NCBI GenBank assembly: GCA_947178245.1
Contig: CAMWXO010000008.1
Location: 1-23,986 of the forward strand
Reading direction: 5' to 3'
Length of the DNA: 23,986 nt
Source of the DNA: an uncultured Porphyromonadaceae bacterium
GTDB lineage: Bacteria > Bacteroidota > Bacteroidia > Bacteroidales > Muribaculaceae
The notes under the pieces are model-generated. The model saw nothing but the letters and a program-made list of their open reading frames with translations. It did not search any database and had not been told where the DNA came from. Position numbers and translations under genes: made by a program. The stretch's first letter is position 1; each line of letters begins with the position of its first letter. Below are positions 15,297 through 22,609 of the stretch, piece after piece.

Positions 15297-16157
15297 TCAG
15301 AACTCAGAGAAGAACTGCGGCCTTATGAGGAGGCCCACGCGAAGCTGATTGTGGAATTGCTTATACGCCAGCAGACCCTCGCCATATCCGTTGTAGAAGC
15401 CGATGTATAAGTATTGGTTGGCGTCTTTGTGGATGCGCATTCCGGCCTGGATGTCGGTGTTCCAGTTGAAATTCCAGCCCTGACGCTTCCAGAAAGTGGC
15501 GCCCAATGTGAAGCGGCGGTCGTTTGAGTTGAGCTGGAAGCCCATCTGGAAGATGCCGCAATATTTCAGTATATCTTTGTTGTTCTCGCCGTCGATAATG
15601 GGGATCCAGTATTTCGCGTGCACCTGCAGCCAGTCGGTGACGTATGCGTTTCCGGCGAGCGAGACCTTGTTCCATGAGCGTGATGCCGGGCCGTCCTTGC
15701 CGTTGCTCTCATGTTCCAGGATGAGGGTGGCTTTGCCTATGTAGCGCTCCTTGACGAAGAATGGCTTCGCCCAGCCTATGCCGGGGTTGAAGTTGAGGTC
15801 GCTCATCGGCATCGAGTTCTGAAATATTTCCCAGAATACTTTCTGCGAAAAGAAGAGATATAGATAAGTTCCCCAGGGAAGCGTGGCGTTGGTGAGCCGC
15901 TGCGAGATTGAAAGCTGGAATTTCACTCCCGAGTTGTATTTGCTTGGAGTGTGGAAGGGATCTGTGCCGAGAGCGAAGTAGTTGTCTTTGTAAAGCCCGA
16001 AGAAGGGGCCGATGTCCATGGACTTCTTTATTGAGTCTGTGTTCTCCTTGGTTCCGTCGGGCACGAGGATCTGGGCTTGTGCGGTCGGCGTGTCGAATAT
16101 AAGCGTAGACATGGCGATCAGCGACAGCAGCAATAAGTGGAATCTGAAAGATTTCAT
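15297..16157 (-). CDS. pldA: Outer-membrane phospholipase A (PldA-like)
   Basis: A 286-residue outer-membrane beta-barrel with a signal peptide (MKSFRFHLLLLSLIA, ending near TAQAQ). The start at 16157 is chosen because a longer reading from 16250 adds 31 residues without signal character. The active-site signature of OMPLA is clear: EHESNGKDGPASRSWNK holds His150, Ser152 and Asn164, equivalent to the His/Ser/Asn triad of E. coli PldA. The C-terminal YIGFYNGYGEGLLAYKQF matches the YGYGESL-type strand, and the protein ends in Phe, as outer-membrane barrels often do. The enzyme hydrolyses phospholipids misplaced in the outer leaflet. The gene lies 112 bases downstream of the OmpA-family gene with a hairpin between, so it may be separately transcribed or receive read-through. 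Confidence 0.88.
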   Translation of the reverse strand: MKSFRFHLLLLSLIAMSTLIFDTPTAQAQILVPDGTKENTDSIKKSMDIGPFFGLYKDNYFALGTDPFHTPSKYNSGVKFQLSISQRLTNATLPWGTYLYLFFSQKVFWEIFQNSMPMSDLNFNPGIGWAKPFFVKERYIGKATLILEHESNGKDGPASRSWNKVSLAGNAYVTDWLQVHAKYWIPIIDGENNKDILKYCGIFQMGFQLNSNDRRFTLGATFWKRQGWNFNWNTDIQAGMRIHKDANQYLYIGFYNGYGEGLLAYKQFHNQLRVGLLIRPQFFSEF

Positions 16158-16211
16158 AATCAATGGTCGGAAAAATGTCTGATGTTTGAATTGAACCGGA
16201 ATATTAATAGT

Positions 16212-16241
16212 CCGGCCTGCGCGTTTCGCGGCGCAGACCGG
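16212..16241 (-). terminator. GC-rich hairpin after the OmpA-family gene
   Basis: CCGGCCTGCGC (16212-16222) and GCGCAGACCGG (16231-16241) form an 11-bp stem with one non-standard pair, which reads as a G-U wobble on the minus-strand transcript and a C-A mismatch on the plus. It begins 27 bases past the OmpA-family stop. The following minus-strand bases have no strong T-run, so termination may be partial. Confidence 0.5.
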
Positions 16242-16268
16242 TATGTTCACGAGCCGGATGGCAAGTTC

Positions 16269-16955
16269 TTACTTGATGTCGCCGTTTTCAGCGGCCTTCA
16301 CCATCTCGTCTGAAGCGTAGATGTAGATTTCCACGCGACGGTTCTGAGCGCGTCCTTCAGCGGTCTCGTTGCTTGCTACATAGTCCTGCATCGGGAAGCC
16401 TTCTGCCTTGATGCGGGTGGCAGCGATGCCGTCACCTTCGAGGAAGGTCTTCACGGCGTTGGCACGTGCGTTGGCCACGCGGGTGTTGGCTTCCATTGTG
16501 CCTGTGTTGTCGGTATATCCGCCGATCACCACGTCGGTGAGGGGATTCTCCTTGAGCGATGCTGCGAAGTTGTTGAGTTCTGCCTGTGCTGCCGGCTGGA
16601 TGTTTGATTTGCCGGTGGCGAAGAGGATACCGCCGGGGAAAGTGACCTTGATGGCCTGCATACCCTGAACTTCGGTCTTCTCCACCTCAGCGTTTTTCAG
16701 CTGCTCCTCAAGTTTCTTCTGCTGATTGTCCATGTGCTTGCCGATGATAGCGCCTACTGCCGCACCTACGGCTGCACCTGTTGCGCCACCGATAGCCGCG
16801 CCCTTGCCTTTGCCGAGGAGCGCTCCGATACCTGCTCCGAGAGCGGCGCCGCCGCCACCGCCGATTGCGGTGCCTTTGCCGAGGTTGGTGGTGTTACAGC
16901 CTGCTGCAAGCATCAGGAACGCGAGTAACGCGCATGTCAGTGATTTGATTTTCAT
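16269..16955 (-). CDS. OmpA-family lipoprotein with glycine zipper
   Basis: A 228-residue lipoprotein (lipobox LAAGC, Cys20). Residues 25-75 are a glycine/alanine-rich zipper (runs such as GGGGGAALGAGIGALLG and GGATGAAVGAAVGAIIG), likely membrane-inserting. A charged coiled-coil segment (about 74-95) leads to an OmpA-like peptidoglycan-binding domain (about 100-220) with FATGKSNIQ, GGYTDNTGTMEANTRVANAR and a closing AQNRRVEIYIY. The layout is that of YiaD-type lipoproteins, which tether the outer membrane to the cell wall. The codons look biased toward a small preferred set, as in highly expressed genes. Candidate promoter elements lie about 80 bases upstream. A hairpin follows the gene before pldA. 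Confidence 0.9.
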   Translation of the reverse strand: MKIKSLTCALLAFLMLAAGCNTTNLGKGTAIGGGGGAALGAGIGALLGKGKGAAIGGATGAAVGAAVGAIIGKHMDNQQKKLEEQLKNAEVEKTEVQGMQAIKVTFPGGILFATGKSNIQPAAQAELNNFAASLKENPLTDVVIGGYTDNTGTMEANTRVANARANAVKTFLEGDGIAATRIKAEGFPMQDYVASNETAEGRAQNRRVEIYIYASDEMVKAAENGDIK

Positions 16956-17031
16956 AACTGCTTTGTGTTAGTTTGGTTGGTAATGTTATTTTGGGTTATG
17001 ATTTTTTACGTTTCAGGCCTGCGATTCCCGG

Positions 17032-17063
17032 CAAAAGGAACCAAACCTATTATTAATAACAAT
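17032..17063 (-). promoter_or_regulatory. Candidate promoter of the OmpA-family gene
   Basis: On the minus strand two overlapping -7 candidates occur: TCCTTTTG (17032-17039, one mismatch) with ATTG 20 bases upstream (17060-17063), and TAGGTTTG (17042-17049, full match) without a good -33 box. Either gives a leader of about 70-85 bases. The choice cannot be made from sequence. Confidence 0.4.
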
Positions 17064-17090
17064 AAAAAACGCCTGATGATTGTTAATAAT
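17052..17090. repeat. Inverted repeat between OmpA-family and MATE genes
   Basis: ATTAATAACAAT (17052-17063) and ATTGTTAATAAT (17079-17090) are reverse complements at 11 of 12 positions, 15 bases apart. The dyad overlaps the -33 region of the candidate OmpA-family promoter and lies 40 bases before the MATE start, so it could be an operator for either gene. Confidence 0.45.
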
Positions 17091-17129
17091 GAAGTATTCC
17101 ACGATAAAAATGCAAAATCAGCAGTATAA

Positions 17130-18530
17130 ATGACCCAGACAGCAAAATCCGATTCCGCTATCGACCCTCAGGATAATAGGCTGAAAGAACTCTCATCCGA
17201 GCCTATAGGCAAGCTACTTTTCAAATACAGCCTCCCTGCCGTGATAGGCACTGTGGTGATGGCGCTCTACAATATCATCGACTCTATCGTGATCGGTCAT
17301 GCCATAGCCGACCCGAATGTGGTGGCCGGTATTGCGGTCACATTCCCGGTGCAGTCGCTCGGCACGGCTTTCGGTATGCTTATCGGGGCCGGCGCGGCCA
17401 CTCGCATATCGATCGTGCTCGGACAGAAAGACCATCACAGGGCTGCCGTCATTCTCGGCAATTCGGTGCAGCTGACCATATTGGTGGGTATCTTTTACAC
17501 CACCTGCTTCGCTGTCTTCATGGATCCCCTGCTGAGGCTCTTCGGCGCCTCCGACGCGAGTCTGCCCTACGCCCGCGAATTCCTGCTCTGGGTGCTTCCC
17601 GGCATGGTGCTGATGAATCTCACGTTCAGCTACAATAACGTGATGCGCGCTTCCGGCTATCCGGCCAAGGCAATGTGGACCAATATGATAGGCGCTGTGC
17701 TCAATTCCATTCTCGCGCCCCTCTTCCTCTTCGGGTTTCATTGGGGCATCAAGGGCGCGGCCATCGCCACAGACATATCGATGGTGGTGACGGCTATATT
17801 CGTGATGCAGCACTTCTTCAGGAAAGACAGTACGTTGCACTTCGAGCGCGGGACATTCAAGTTCAACTGGAAAGTGATCACATCCATCCTCTACATCGGC
17901 ATGTCGCCGTTTCTCATCAATGTTGCGGGCAGCTGCATCAATGCCGTGGTGAACAATTCGCTCGTGCACTACGGCGGAGATGATGCGGTGGCGGCTGTGG
18001 TGGTGTTCAACCGCTTCGTCACGATTTTCGTCTTTATCGTGATCGGTATCTGTCAGGGCATGCAGCCGATTCTGGGCTACAACTATGGCGCACGGAAATT
18101 CGACCGCCTTTTCCGCACCCTCAAGCTCGCGGCATTTTCCAGTGCGGTAATCACTACTATAGGATCGGTGATAGGCGCCACCAACGCCGACGTCATAGCC
18201 GGACTTTTCATGCAGGATCAGCAGCAGATAGAATGTGCGGTCAACTGCCTGCACATCACTACGGTGGGGTTCTGGATCGTGGGTTTCCAGATCGTGGCCA
18301 CAAACTATTTCCAGTCGCTGGGAATGGCTGCTAAATCCATATTCCTGTCTCTGACGCGCCAGGTGATCTTCATGATTCCGGCACTTCTCGTGCTGCCGCC
18401 CCTCTACGGGCTTGACGGCGTTTGGGCCTGCTTCCCGATAGGCGATTATCTCTCCACGGTAGTGGCTTCGCTGATGCTTGCCTATCAGATAAGGAAACTC
18501 AGAAAAAGCATATCTTCCCCTGCTGCCTAA
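17130..18530 (+). CDS. MATE-family efflux transporter
   Basis: A 466-residue polytopic inner-membrane protein of the MATE (multi-antimicrobial extrusion) family, which exports organic cations or drugs using Na+ or H+ gradients. About twelve hydrophobic segments in two six-helix halves are visible. The N-terminal half starts with SEPIGKLLFKYSLPAVIGTV, a family-like opening, and the second half begins around ILYIGMSPFLINVAGS. Segments such as GICQGMQPILGYNYGA (about residues 308-323) are typical of the NorM/MepA/DinF-type members. No substrate can be inferred. It is followed by the nucleotidyltransferase gene after 15 bases, suggesting a two-gene operon, with a possible operator dyad upstream. 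Confidence 0.92.
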   Translation: MTQTAKSDSAIDPQDNRLKELSSEPIGKLLFKYSLPAVIGTVVMALYNIIDSIVIGHAIADPNVVAGIAVTFPVQSLGTAFGMLIGAGAATRISIVLGQKDHHRAAVILGNSVQLTILVGIFYTTCFAVFMDPLLRLFGASDASLPYAREFLLWVLPGMVLMNLTFSYNNVMRASGYPAKAMWTNMIGAVLNSILAPLFLFGFHWGIKGAAIATDISMVVTAIFVMQHFFRKDSTLHFERGTFKFNWKVITSILYIGMSPFLINVAGSCINAVVNNSLVHYGGDDAVAAVVVFNRFVTIFVFIVIGICQGMQPILGYNYGARKFDRLFRTLKLAAFSSAVITTIGSVIGATNADVIAGLFMQDQQQIECAVNCLHITTVGFWIVGFQIVATNYFQSLGMAAKSIFLSLTRQVIFMIPALLVLPPLYGLDGVWACFPIGDYLSTVVASLMLAYQIRKLRKSISSPAA

Positions 18531-18545
18531 CGATTTCAGAAGAAG

Positions 18546-19757
18546 ATGACAGATCGTAAATATAAAGACATAATCGACTATTTCCATAAGATAAGCGCCG
18601 GCACGAAGTGGGAGGGCCACCTCTACGCCGTGGGCGGCTGCGTGCGCGACGAGATTCTCGGATCGGAGATTCACGATGTGGATATAGCGGTGGATATACC
18701 CAATGGTGGAATAGGCTTCGCGCGCTGGCTCGAGAGAAAGCACCGCGTGATAGGCTCTCCGGTGCTTTTCCAGAAATTCGGTACAGCCAAGCTCCGCCTG
18801 CGCAGTTTCCCCGATGAGGAGATAGAGCTTGTGCAGACTCGTGCCGAGAAATATACCGACCGCACGAGCCGTTGTCCCGAAGTGGTGAGCGGTTCGATCA
18901 AGGATGATTGTTTCAGGCGTGATTTCACCGTCAATACGCTCTACCGCAATATAAAGACCGGCGAGATTCTTGACATGACGGGGCGCGGCATCCACGACAT
19001 CAGGCAGGGTGTGATACGCACTCCGCTTGATCCTTACGAGACGTTTGACGATGATCCGGTGCGCATATTGCGCTGCCTCAGGTTTGCTGCGCGCTTTGGC
19101 TGGGAGATAGAGCCCTCGGTGATGGAGGCCCTTGCAGGAAGCATTGACAGGCTGGCGATTGTATCGCGCGAGCGCTGGGGCGCTGAATTCAGGAAGATGC
19201 TGTTCGGGAAAAACATACGCCGGTCGCTGGGCGAACTGTGCCGTCTCGGAGGCCTACGCTTCATGAATCCCGTGATGGCTGAGCTAAGTGCCAAGCGCGA
19301 CCCCGACGGGCGCACTCTGCTCGAAGCGGGCATCGACGATGCCGCCCGGCTTGAAGATGAGGGCATTGATGATCAGGCTGAGCGGCTCGCCGCAGTCTTC
19401 GGCCGGATGGGAATGCTGCGCACCGAAGTGCGCGACCGCAACGGCGAAGTGCGTTATCCGCGCCATGAGCACGTAGGTGGGCTTATGGCTGCAAGATTCC
19501 TGAAGAGGATGGGAGTGGAGCCCGAAGTGGCCGAGCGAGTCAAGCAGATAATTCAGGCCCGCGGCGAGGAGCGCCTACGGAAAGACAGACGCCGTAAGAT
19601 GGAACGTCATCAGGAGCAGGTGCGTCAGCAGAAAGAGGACAAGGCAAAGCGCAGGAAAGAGCGAGCCGAGCGCCATGCCGCGCTGCTCGAGGAGCACACC
19701 AAGAGGCGTCCATCGCGTAGGCGTAAGCGTAGCAAGGCGAAAACCGATCCCGCCTAA
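18546..19757 (+). CDS. CCA-adding enzyme / poly(A) polymerase family nucleotidyltransferase with degenerate HD domain
   Basis: A 403-residue class II tRNA-nucleotidyltransferase-family protein. The head is intact: VGGCVRDEILG (residues 29-39), catalytic Asp44 and Asp46 in HDVDIAVD, a likely third carboxylate at Glu94, RRDFTVN (124-130) and DPVRILRCLRFAARF (170-184). Such enzymes add CCA to tRNA 3' ends, needed here since the tRNA-Asp genes do not encode CCA. In many homologues an HD phosphohydrolase domain follows; here the region aligns in outline (RLAAVFGRMGM, NGEVRYPRHEHVGG) but the HD pair is replaced by Gly286-Arg287. Residues 340-403 form a strongly Lys/Arg-rich tail with Gln/Glu, probably helical and RNA-binding. 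It may be the main CCA enzyme or a paralogue; the sequence does not decide. Confidence 0.85.
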   Translation: MTDRKYKDIIDYFHKISAGTKWEGHLYAVGGCVRDEILGSEIHDVDIAVDIPNGGIGFARWLERKHRVIGSPVLFQKFGTAKLRLRSFPDEEIELVQTRAEKYTDRTSRCPEVVSGSIKDDCFRRDFTVNTLYRNIKTGEILDMTGRGIHDIRQGVIRTPLDPYETFDDDPVRILRCLRFAARFGWEIEPSVMEALAGSIDRLAIVSRERWGAEFRKMLFGKNIRRSLGELCRLGGLRFMNPVMAELSAKRDPDGRTLLEAGIDDAARLEDEGIDDQAERLAAVFGRMGMLRTEVRDRNGEVRYPRHEHVGGLMAARFLKRMGVEPEVAERVKQIIQARGEERLRKDRRRKMERHQEQVRQQKEDKAKRRKERAERHAALLEEHTKRRPSRRRKRSKAKTDPA

Positions 19758-19759
19758 TA

Positions 19760-19794
19760 ATTCCAAATTCTAAATTCCCAATTCTCCATTCTCA
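19760..19794. repeat. Five imperfect tandem heptamers
   Basis: ATTCCAA, ATTCTAA, ATTCCCA, ATTCTCC and ATTCTCA follow one another without a gap, each sharing the ATTC start. They fill the whole interval between the converging nucleotidyltransferase and neuA genes and run into the neuA stop. They have the form of short-sequence tandem repeats; no hairpin or T-run is evident. Confidence 0.6.
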
Positions 19795-20481
19795 ATTATT
19801 TGAGAGTGCCATCTGCTCGGCGCGCAGCCAGTCGGCCGGCGTGTCGAGATCCACGCTTCTTTCAGCGGGCATCACGTATGGCCGCCTTTTCGGGAACTTG
19901 GAATAGTGCATCTCGCGGAGCGCGGCGGCGCTCATCACGTAGACGGCACCGTTGTATTCCCATACTTTAGGGGCATCCTGGCGTCGGGTATACCGGCCGT
20001 CGCCCTTGCTGATGTGCAGGTTCCCTTCCGCATCGGTCTCGTAAGCGTTGTAGTAGGGATTGGTGGCCGCCTCGCATACGCTCACCACCATGTCGATGTC
20101 ATCATTCCATAGTGCGAGCGCATTCCTTATGTCTTCCGTCCTTCTCAATGGCGATGTGGGCTGAAGGAGCACTATCCGGTCATAATGCTTCCCTCTCTTT
20201 TCGTAGAAATCAAGAGCATGCAGAAGCACTTCGTAAGTGCCGGCCGTGTCTGTGGCCAGTTCATCCGGACGCATGAACGGCACCTTCAGGCCATGTTCCT
20301 CCACCACACGGCGTATCTCATCCGAATCGGTGCTTACGCAGATATCGGCATCATCGGCTCCGGCGCCACGCGCCTGATCGATGGCATGGCATATCAGGGG
20401 CTTGCCGAGAAATGGTTTTATGTTTTTGCCCGGTATTCCTTTGCTGCCCCCTCGGGCCGGGATAATATATAAAGTCTTCAT
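19792..20481 (-). CDS. neuA: CMP-N-acylneuraminate (nonulosonate) cytidylyltransferase
   Basis: A 229-residue cytoplasmic enzyme that activates sialic acid or a related nonulosonic acid with CTP to the CMP-sugar used by sialyltransferases. The CTP-binding loop is IIPARGGSKGIPGKNIKPF (residues 6-24). Further marks are STDSDEI (50-56), LLQPTSPLR (105-113) and the metal-binding aspartates Asp211 and Asp213 in VDLDTPADW. Length fits the single-domain enzymes; no esterase or hydrolase extension is present. It is cut off from neuBC by the opposite-strand Bro-N gene but has its own exact promoter. Whether the natural substrate is Neu5Ac or a legionaminic-type sugar is not decidable from the sequence. 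Confidence 0.88.
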   Translation of the reverse strand: MKTLYIIPARGGSKGIPGKNIKPFLGKPLICHAIDQARGAGADDADICVSTDSDEIRRVVEEHGLKVPFMRPDELATDTAGTYEVLLHALDFYEKRGKHYDRIVLLQPTSPLRRTEDIRNALALWNDDIDMVVSVCEAATNPYYNAYETDAEGNLHISKGDGRYTRRQDAPKVWEYNGAVYVMSAAALREMHYSKFPKRRPYVMPAERSVDLDTPADWLRAEQMALSNN

Positions 20482-20503
20482 GCTTAGTCGTGGTCTTTGT
20501 ATG

Positions 20504-20535
20504 CAAAAGTAACCATAAATTCCGTTATATCCAAA
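20504..20535 (-). promoter_or_regulatory. Promoter of neuA
   Basis: On the minus strand TTTG (20532-20535) and TACTTTTG (20504-20511) are 20 bases apart, a full match to the Bacteroidetes promoter. Transcription would start near 20497, about 16 bases before the ATG. Confidence 0.75.
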
Positions 20536-20620
20536 TTTTCGTTATTTGAATCACTTTGTGTTTTCATTACCAACGCCAAGAATACTTCAATTTACGGCAT
20601 TCAGCATAGATGTCTACTGT

Positions 20621-20657
20621 TTTGATGAGGGTGTTTCGAAAATTTTTAATATATTTG
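20621..20657 (+). promoter_or_regulatory. Weak candidate promoter of the Bro-N gene
   Basis: TATATTTG at 20650-20657 is a full -7 match, but the nearest TTTG (20621-20624) is 25 bases upstream rather than 19-21. The ATG follows at 20678. The off-spacing might mean low or regulated activity. Confidence 0.4.
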
Positions 20658-20677
20658 TAATTTAAAATAAGATAACC

Positions 20678-21499
20678 ATGACAAAGAAGAATCAGATACA
20701 GGTTTTTGACGATCGGAAGGTGCGTACGGTATGGGACAGCGAAACGGAGGAGTGGTATTTCTCCGTTGTCGATGTAGTGGGGGTATTGACGGATAGCGCA
20801 GATCCAAGAACGTATTGGAAAGTGCTGAAAAATAGACTTAAAGCGGAGGGTAATGAAACGGTTACAAATTGTAACCGTTTGAAAATGCAGGCAGCCGATG
20901 GCAAGATGCGTCTGACCGATGTGGCCACTACGGAAGAGATGTTCCGTATAATTCAGTCTGTCCCGTCGCCTAAGGCTGAGCCTTTTAAGCTATGGATGGC
21001 GCAGTTGGCCTCTACGCGTCTTGATCAGATGCAGGATCCGGAGCTCTCCATAGAGCAGGCTGTGGCTGATTACAGGCGACTTGGCTACTCCGAGCAGTGG
21101 ATAAATCAGCGGTTGCGGGGTATAGAGATTCGTAAGATGCTGACGGATGAATGGAAACGCGGCGGCGTGAAGGAGCAGCAGTATGCTTTCCTTACAGACA
21201 TCATAACTAAGCAATGGAGTGGAATGAAGACCCGTGAATACAAAGATCTGAAGGGCCTTCACAAGGAATCGTTGCGCGACAATATGACCAATGTGGAGCT
21301 TGCTCTAAATATGCTTGCAGAGGCCTCCACAACTGAGATATCCAGACAGGAGAATCCCGATAGCATGAGTGCTCATGTCAATGTAGCTGAGAGAGGAGGA
21401 AATGTGGCGAAGGCTGCAAGATCCGAACTGGAGCAGAATCTTGGAAGAAGCGTGATCTCTAAGGCAAAAGCCTCCGATTATCTTGAAAAGAAAGAGTGA
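20678..21499 (+). CDS. Bro-N domain protein, DinD/antirepressor-like
   Basis: A 273-residue protein. Residues 1-105 fit the BRO N-terminal domain found in phage antirepressors and baculovirus BRO proteins (VRTVWDSETEEWYFSVVDVV, then YWKVLKNRL, TNCNRLKM, and EPFKLWMAQLA). The C-terminal part, with IDEIT-like LTDIITKQWSGM (about 170-181), NMTNVELALNMLAEASTTEI and a closing ARSELEQNLGRSVISKAKA, resembles the chromosomal DinD-like group; E. coli DinD is damage-inducible and acts on RecA filaments. The gene lies on the opposite strand between neuA and neuC, its TGA directly abutting the neuC TGA (together TGATCA). Base composition looks more AT-rich than the neu genes. It contains a perfect 25-bp palindrome. 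Origin as a mobile or phage-derived insertion is inferred; function here is unknown. Confidence 0.82.
   Translation: MTKKNQIQVFDDRKVRTVWDSETEEWYFSVVDVVGVLTDSADPRTYWKVLKNRLKAEGNETVTNCNRLKMQAADGKMRLTDVATTEEMFRIIQSVPSPKAEPFKLWMAQLASTRLDQMQDPELSIEQAVADYRRLGYSEQWINQRLRGIEIRKMLTDEWKRGGVKEQQYAFLTDIITKQWSGMKTREYKDLKGLHKESLRDNMTNVELALNMLAEASTTEISRQENPDSMSAHVNVAERGGNVAKAARSELEQNLGRSVISKAKASDYLEKKE
20856..20880. repeat. Perfect 25-bp palindrome inside the Bro-N gene
   Basis: AAACGGTTACAA (20856-20867), a central A, and TTGTAACCGTTT (20869-20880) are exact reverse complements. It lies within codons for the segment ETVTNCNRL of the Bro-N domain. It may be an operator, a transcript hairpin, or a by-product of a conserved peptide; see findings. 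Confidence 0.8.
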
Positions 21500-22609
21500 T
21501 CATTTTTTCAGGAATGCTTCGATTGCATCTGCCATGATTGTCGGGGTATTGGGGCGCGCATACGGGTTCTCGCGCTTCGCCGCCAGGTCGCGTATGGCCG
21601 GCATGGTCATCACCTCCAGGCCTTTGGCGATTGCGCCCGGCGTGCTGTCGCAGTGTATCACGCTCAGGGCGCGTTCCCTGCCGTTTTGCCTGATGCCGAT
21701 GTCGAGTGTGGGCACTCCGAGCGATGCCACCTCCACGATGCCGCTTGAACTGTTGCCGATCACTCCTTCCGACAGCGCCACCGCCGAAAGATAGCGGCGC
21801 ATCCCCAGCGACGGGACGACGATGATTCTCGCTGAGCTTTCCTCCTCCAAATTCCTCAGCATCGCTATGAGCGGCGCCGGATCGGTGTCGTTGTTGGGAT
21901 AAGTCAGTATCGCTCCAGTCTCGGGGTGGCGATCCATATATGTCTTCAATCCTTCCACAAATGCAGCCATCTGCTGTTCGGGTGTCGTGGAGTCGAGAGT
22001 TGCGGCGTGGAGCGTGCCGACGAAGAATTTCTCGGGCAGCGGCCGTCCGAGTGATTCCTGCAGTTCATCGCGCGTCATAAGAGCGGTATTCTGTGTGTTC
22101 CAGACTCCGATGGCTCCCGTGACGTGTATGTAGCCCGGCACTATGCCCATCGCTTCGAGGCGTGCGGCGCAGCGGTCGGTTTCGGCGAGATGAAGCGAGG
22201 CGAGCTGGGAGATGGCGTTGCGAATCGCGTTGTCCATCGCGCCTTCAGATACAGTGCCGCCGGCTATGTGTATCACCGGAGTCGTGGTGATGGTGGCGGC
22301 AGAGGCAGCCGCCAGCATCTCGTAGCGGTCGCCGAGAATGATTATGGCCTCAGGTTTGTGCTCACGCAGCCATGCGGCATATAGCCTTGATGTCTCGGCG
22401 AAAGTCTCCTCGGGAGTGCCCGAGGCTGTGTGCAGTTCGGCCGGAGTCTCCCCGGCTGCGTATATATCCTTCACTGTCAGCCCCATTTCAGGGATAAGGT
22501 GCATGTTTGAGGCAAGCACCTTGTGGGCGATGCCGCGTCGGGTCAGTTCGGCGGCCAGCGGACTGAGAAGCCCCCAGTCGGCCCTTGTGGAAGATGCTAT
22601 GGCTATCAT
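21500..22609 (-). CDS. neuC: Hydrolysing UDP-GlcNAc 2-epimerase (NeuC-like)
   Basis: A 369-residue enzyme of the hydrolysing UDP-N-acetylglucosamine 2-epimerase family, which releases UDP and yields ManNAc, the precursor of sialic acid. Recognisable motifs are STRADWGLL (residues 7-15), ILGDRYEML (91-99), HIAGGTVSEGAMDNAIRNA (114-132), VGTLHAATLD, and the C-terminal GNSSSGIVEVASLGVPTLDIG with RQNGRER. The central motif departs from the HGGE(V/I)TEG...D-IRH form I expect in this family. The ATG overlaps the neuB stop by four bases (ATGA), so the two are coupled. Its stop touches the oppositely oriented Bro-N gene. GDP-GlcNAc-using LegG enzymes are close relatives, so a legionaminic route is the main alternative. 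Confidence 0.87.
   Translation of the reverse strand: MIAIASSTRADWGLLSPLAAELTRRGIAHKVLASNMHLIPEMGLTVKDIYAAGETPAELHTASGTPEETFAETSRLYAAWLREHKPEAIIILGDRYEMLAAASAATITTTPVIHIAGGTVSEGAMDNAIRNAISQLASLHLAETDRCAARLEAMGIVPGYIHVTGAIGVWNTQNTALMTRDELQESLGRPLPEKFFVGTLHAATLDSTTPEQQMAAFVEGLKTYMDRHPETGAILTYPNNDTDPAPLIAMLRNLEEESSARIIVVPSLGMRRYLSAVALSEGVIGNSSSGIVEVASLGVPTLDIGIRQNGRERALSVIHCDSTPGAIAKGLEVMTMPAIRDLAAKRENPYARPNTPTIMADAIEAFLKK

Noticed and set aside
17214..18995. A 593-codon open frame antisense to the MATE and nucleotidyltransferase genes
   Set aside because: It is His/Glu/Arg-rich with no family character and lies opposite two convincing genes; it reflects GC-biased codon use in the real frames.
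21497..21502. TGATCA formed by the two facing stop codons of the Bro-N and neuC genes, considered as an integration site
   Set aside because: Six bases arise naturally when two TGA codons abut tail to tail; no flanking direct repeats were seen to support an insertion border.
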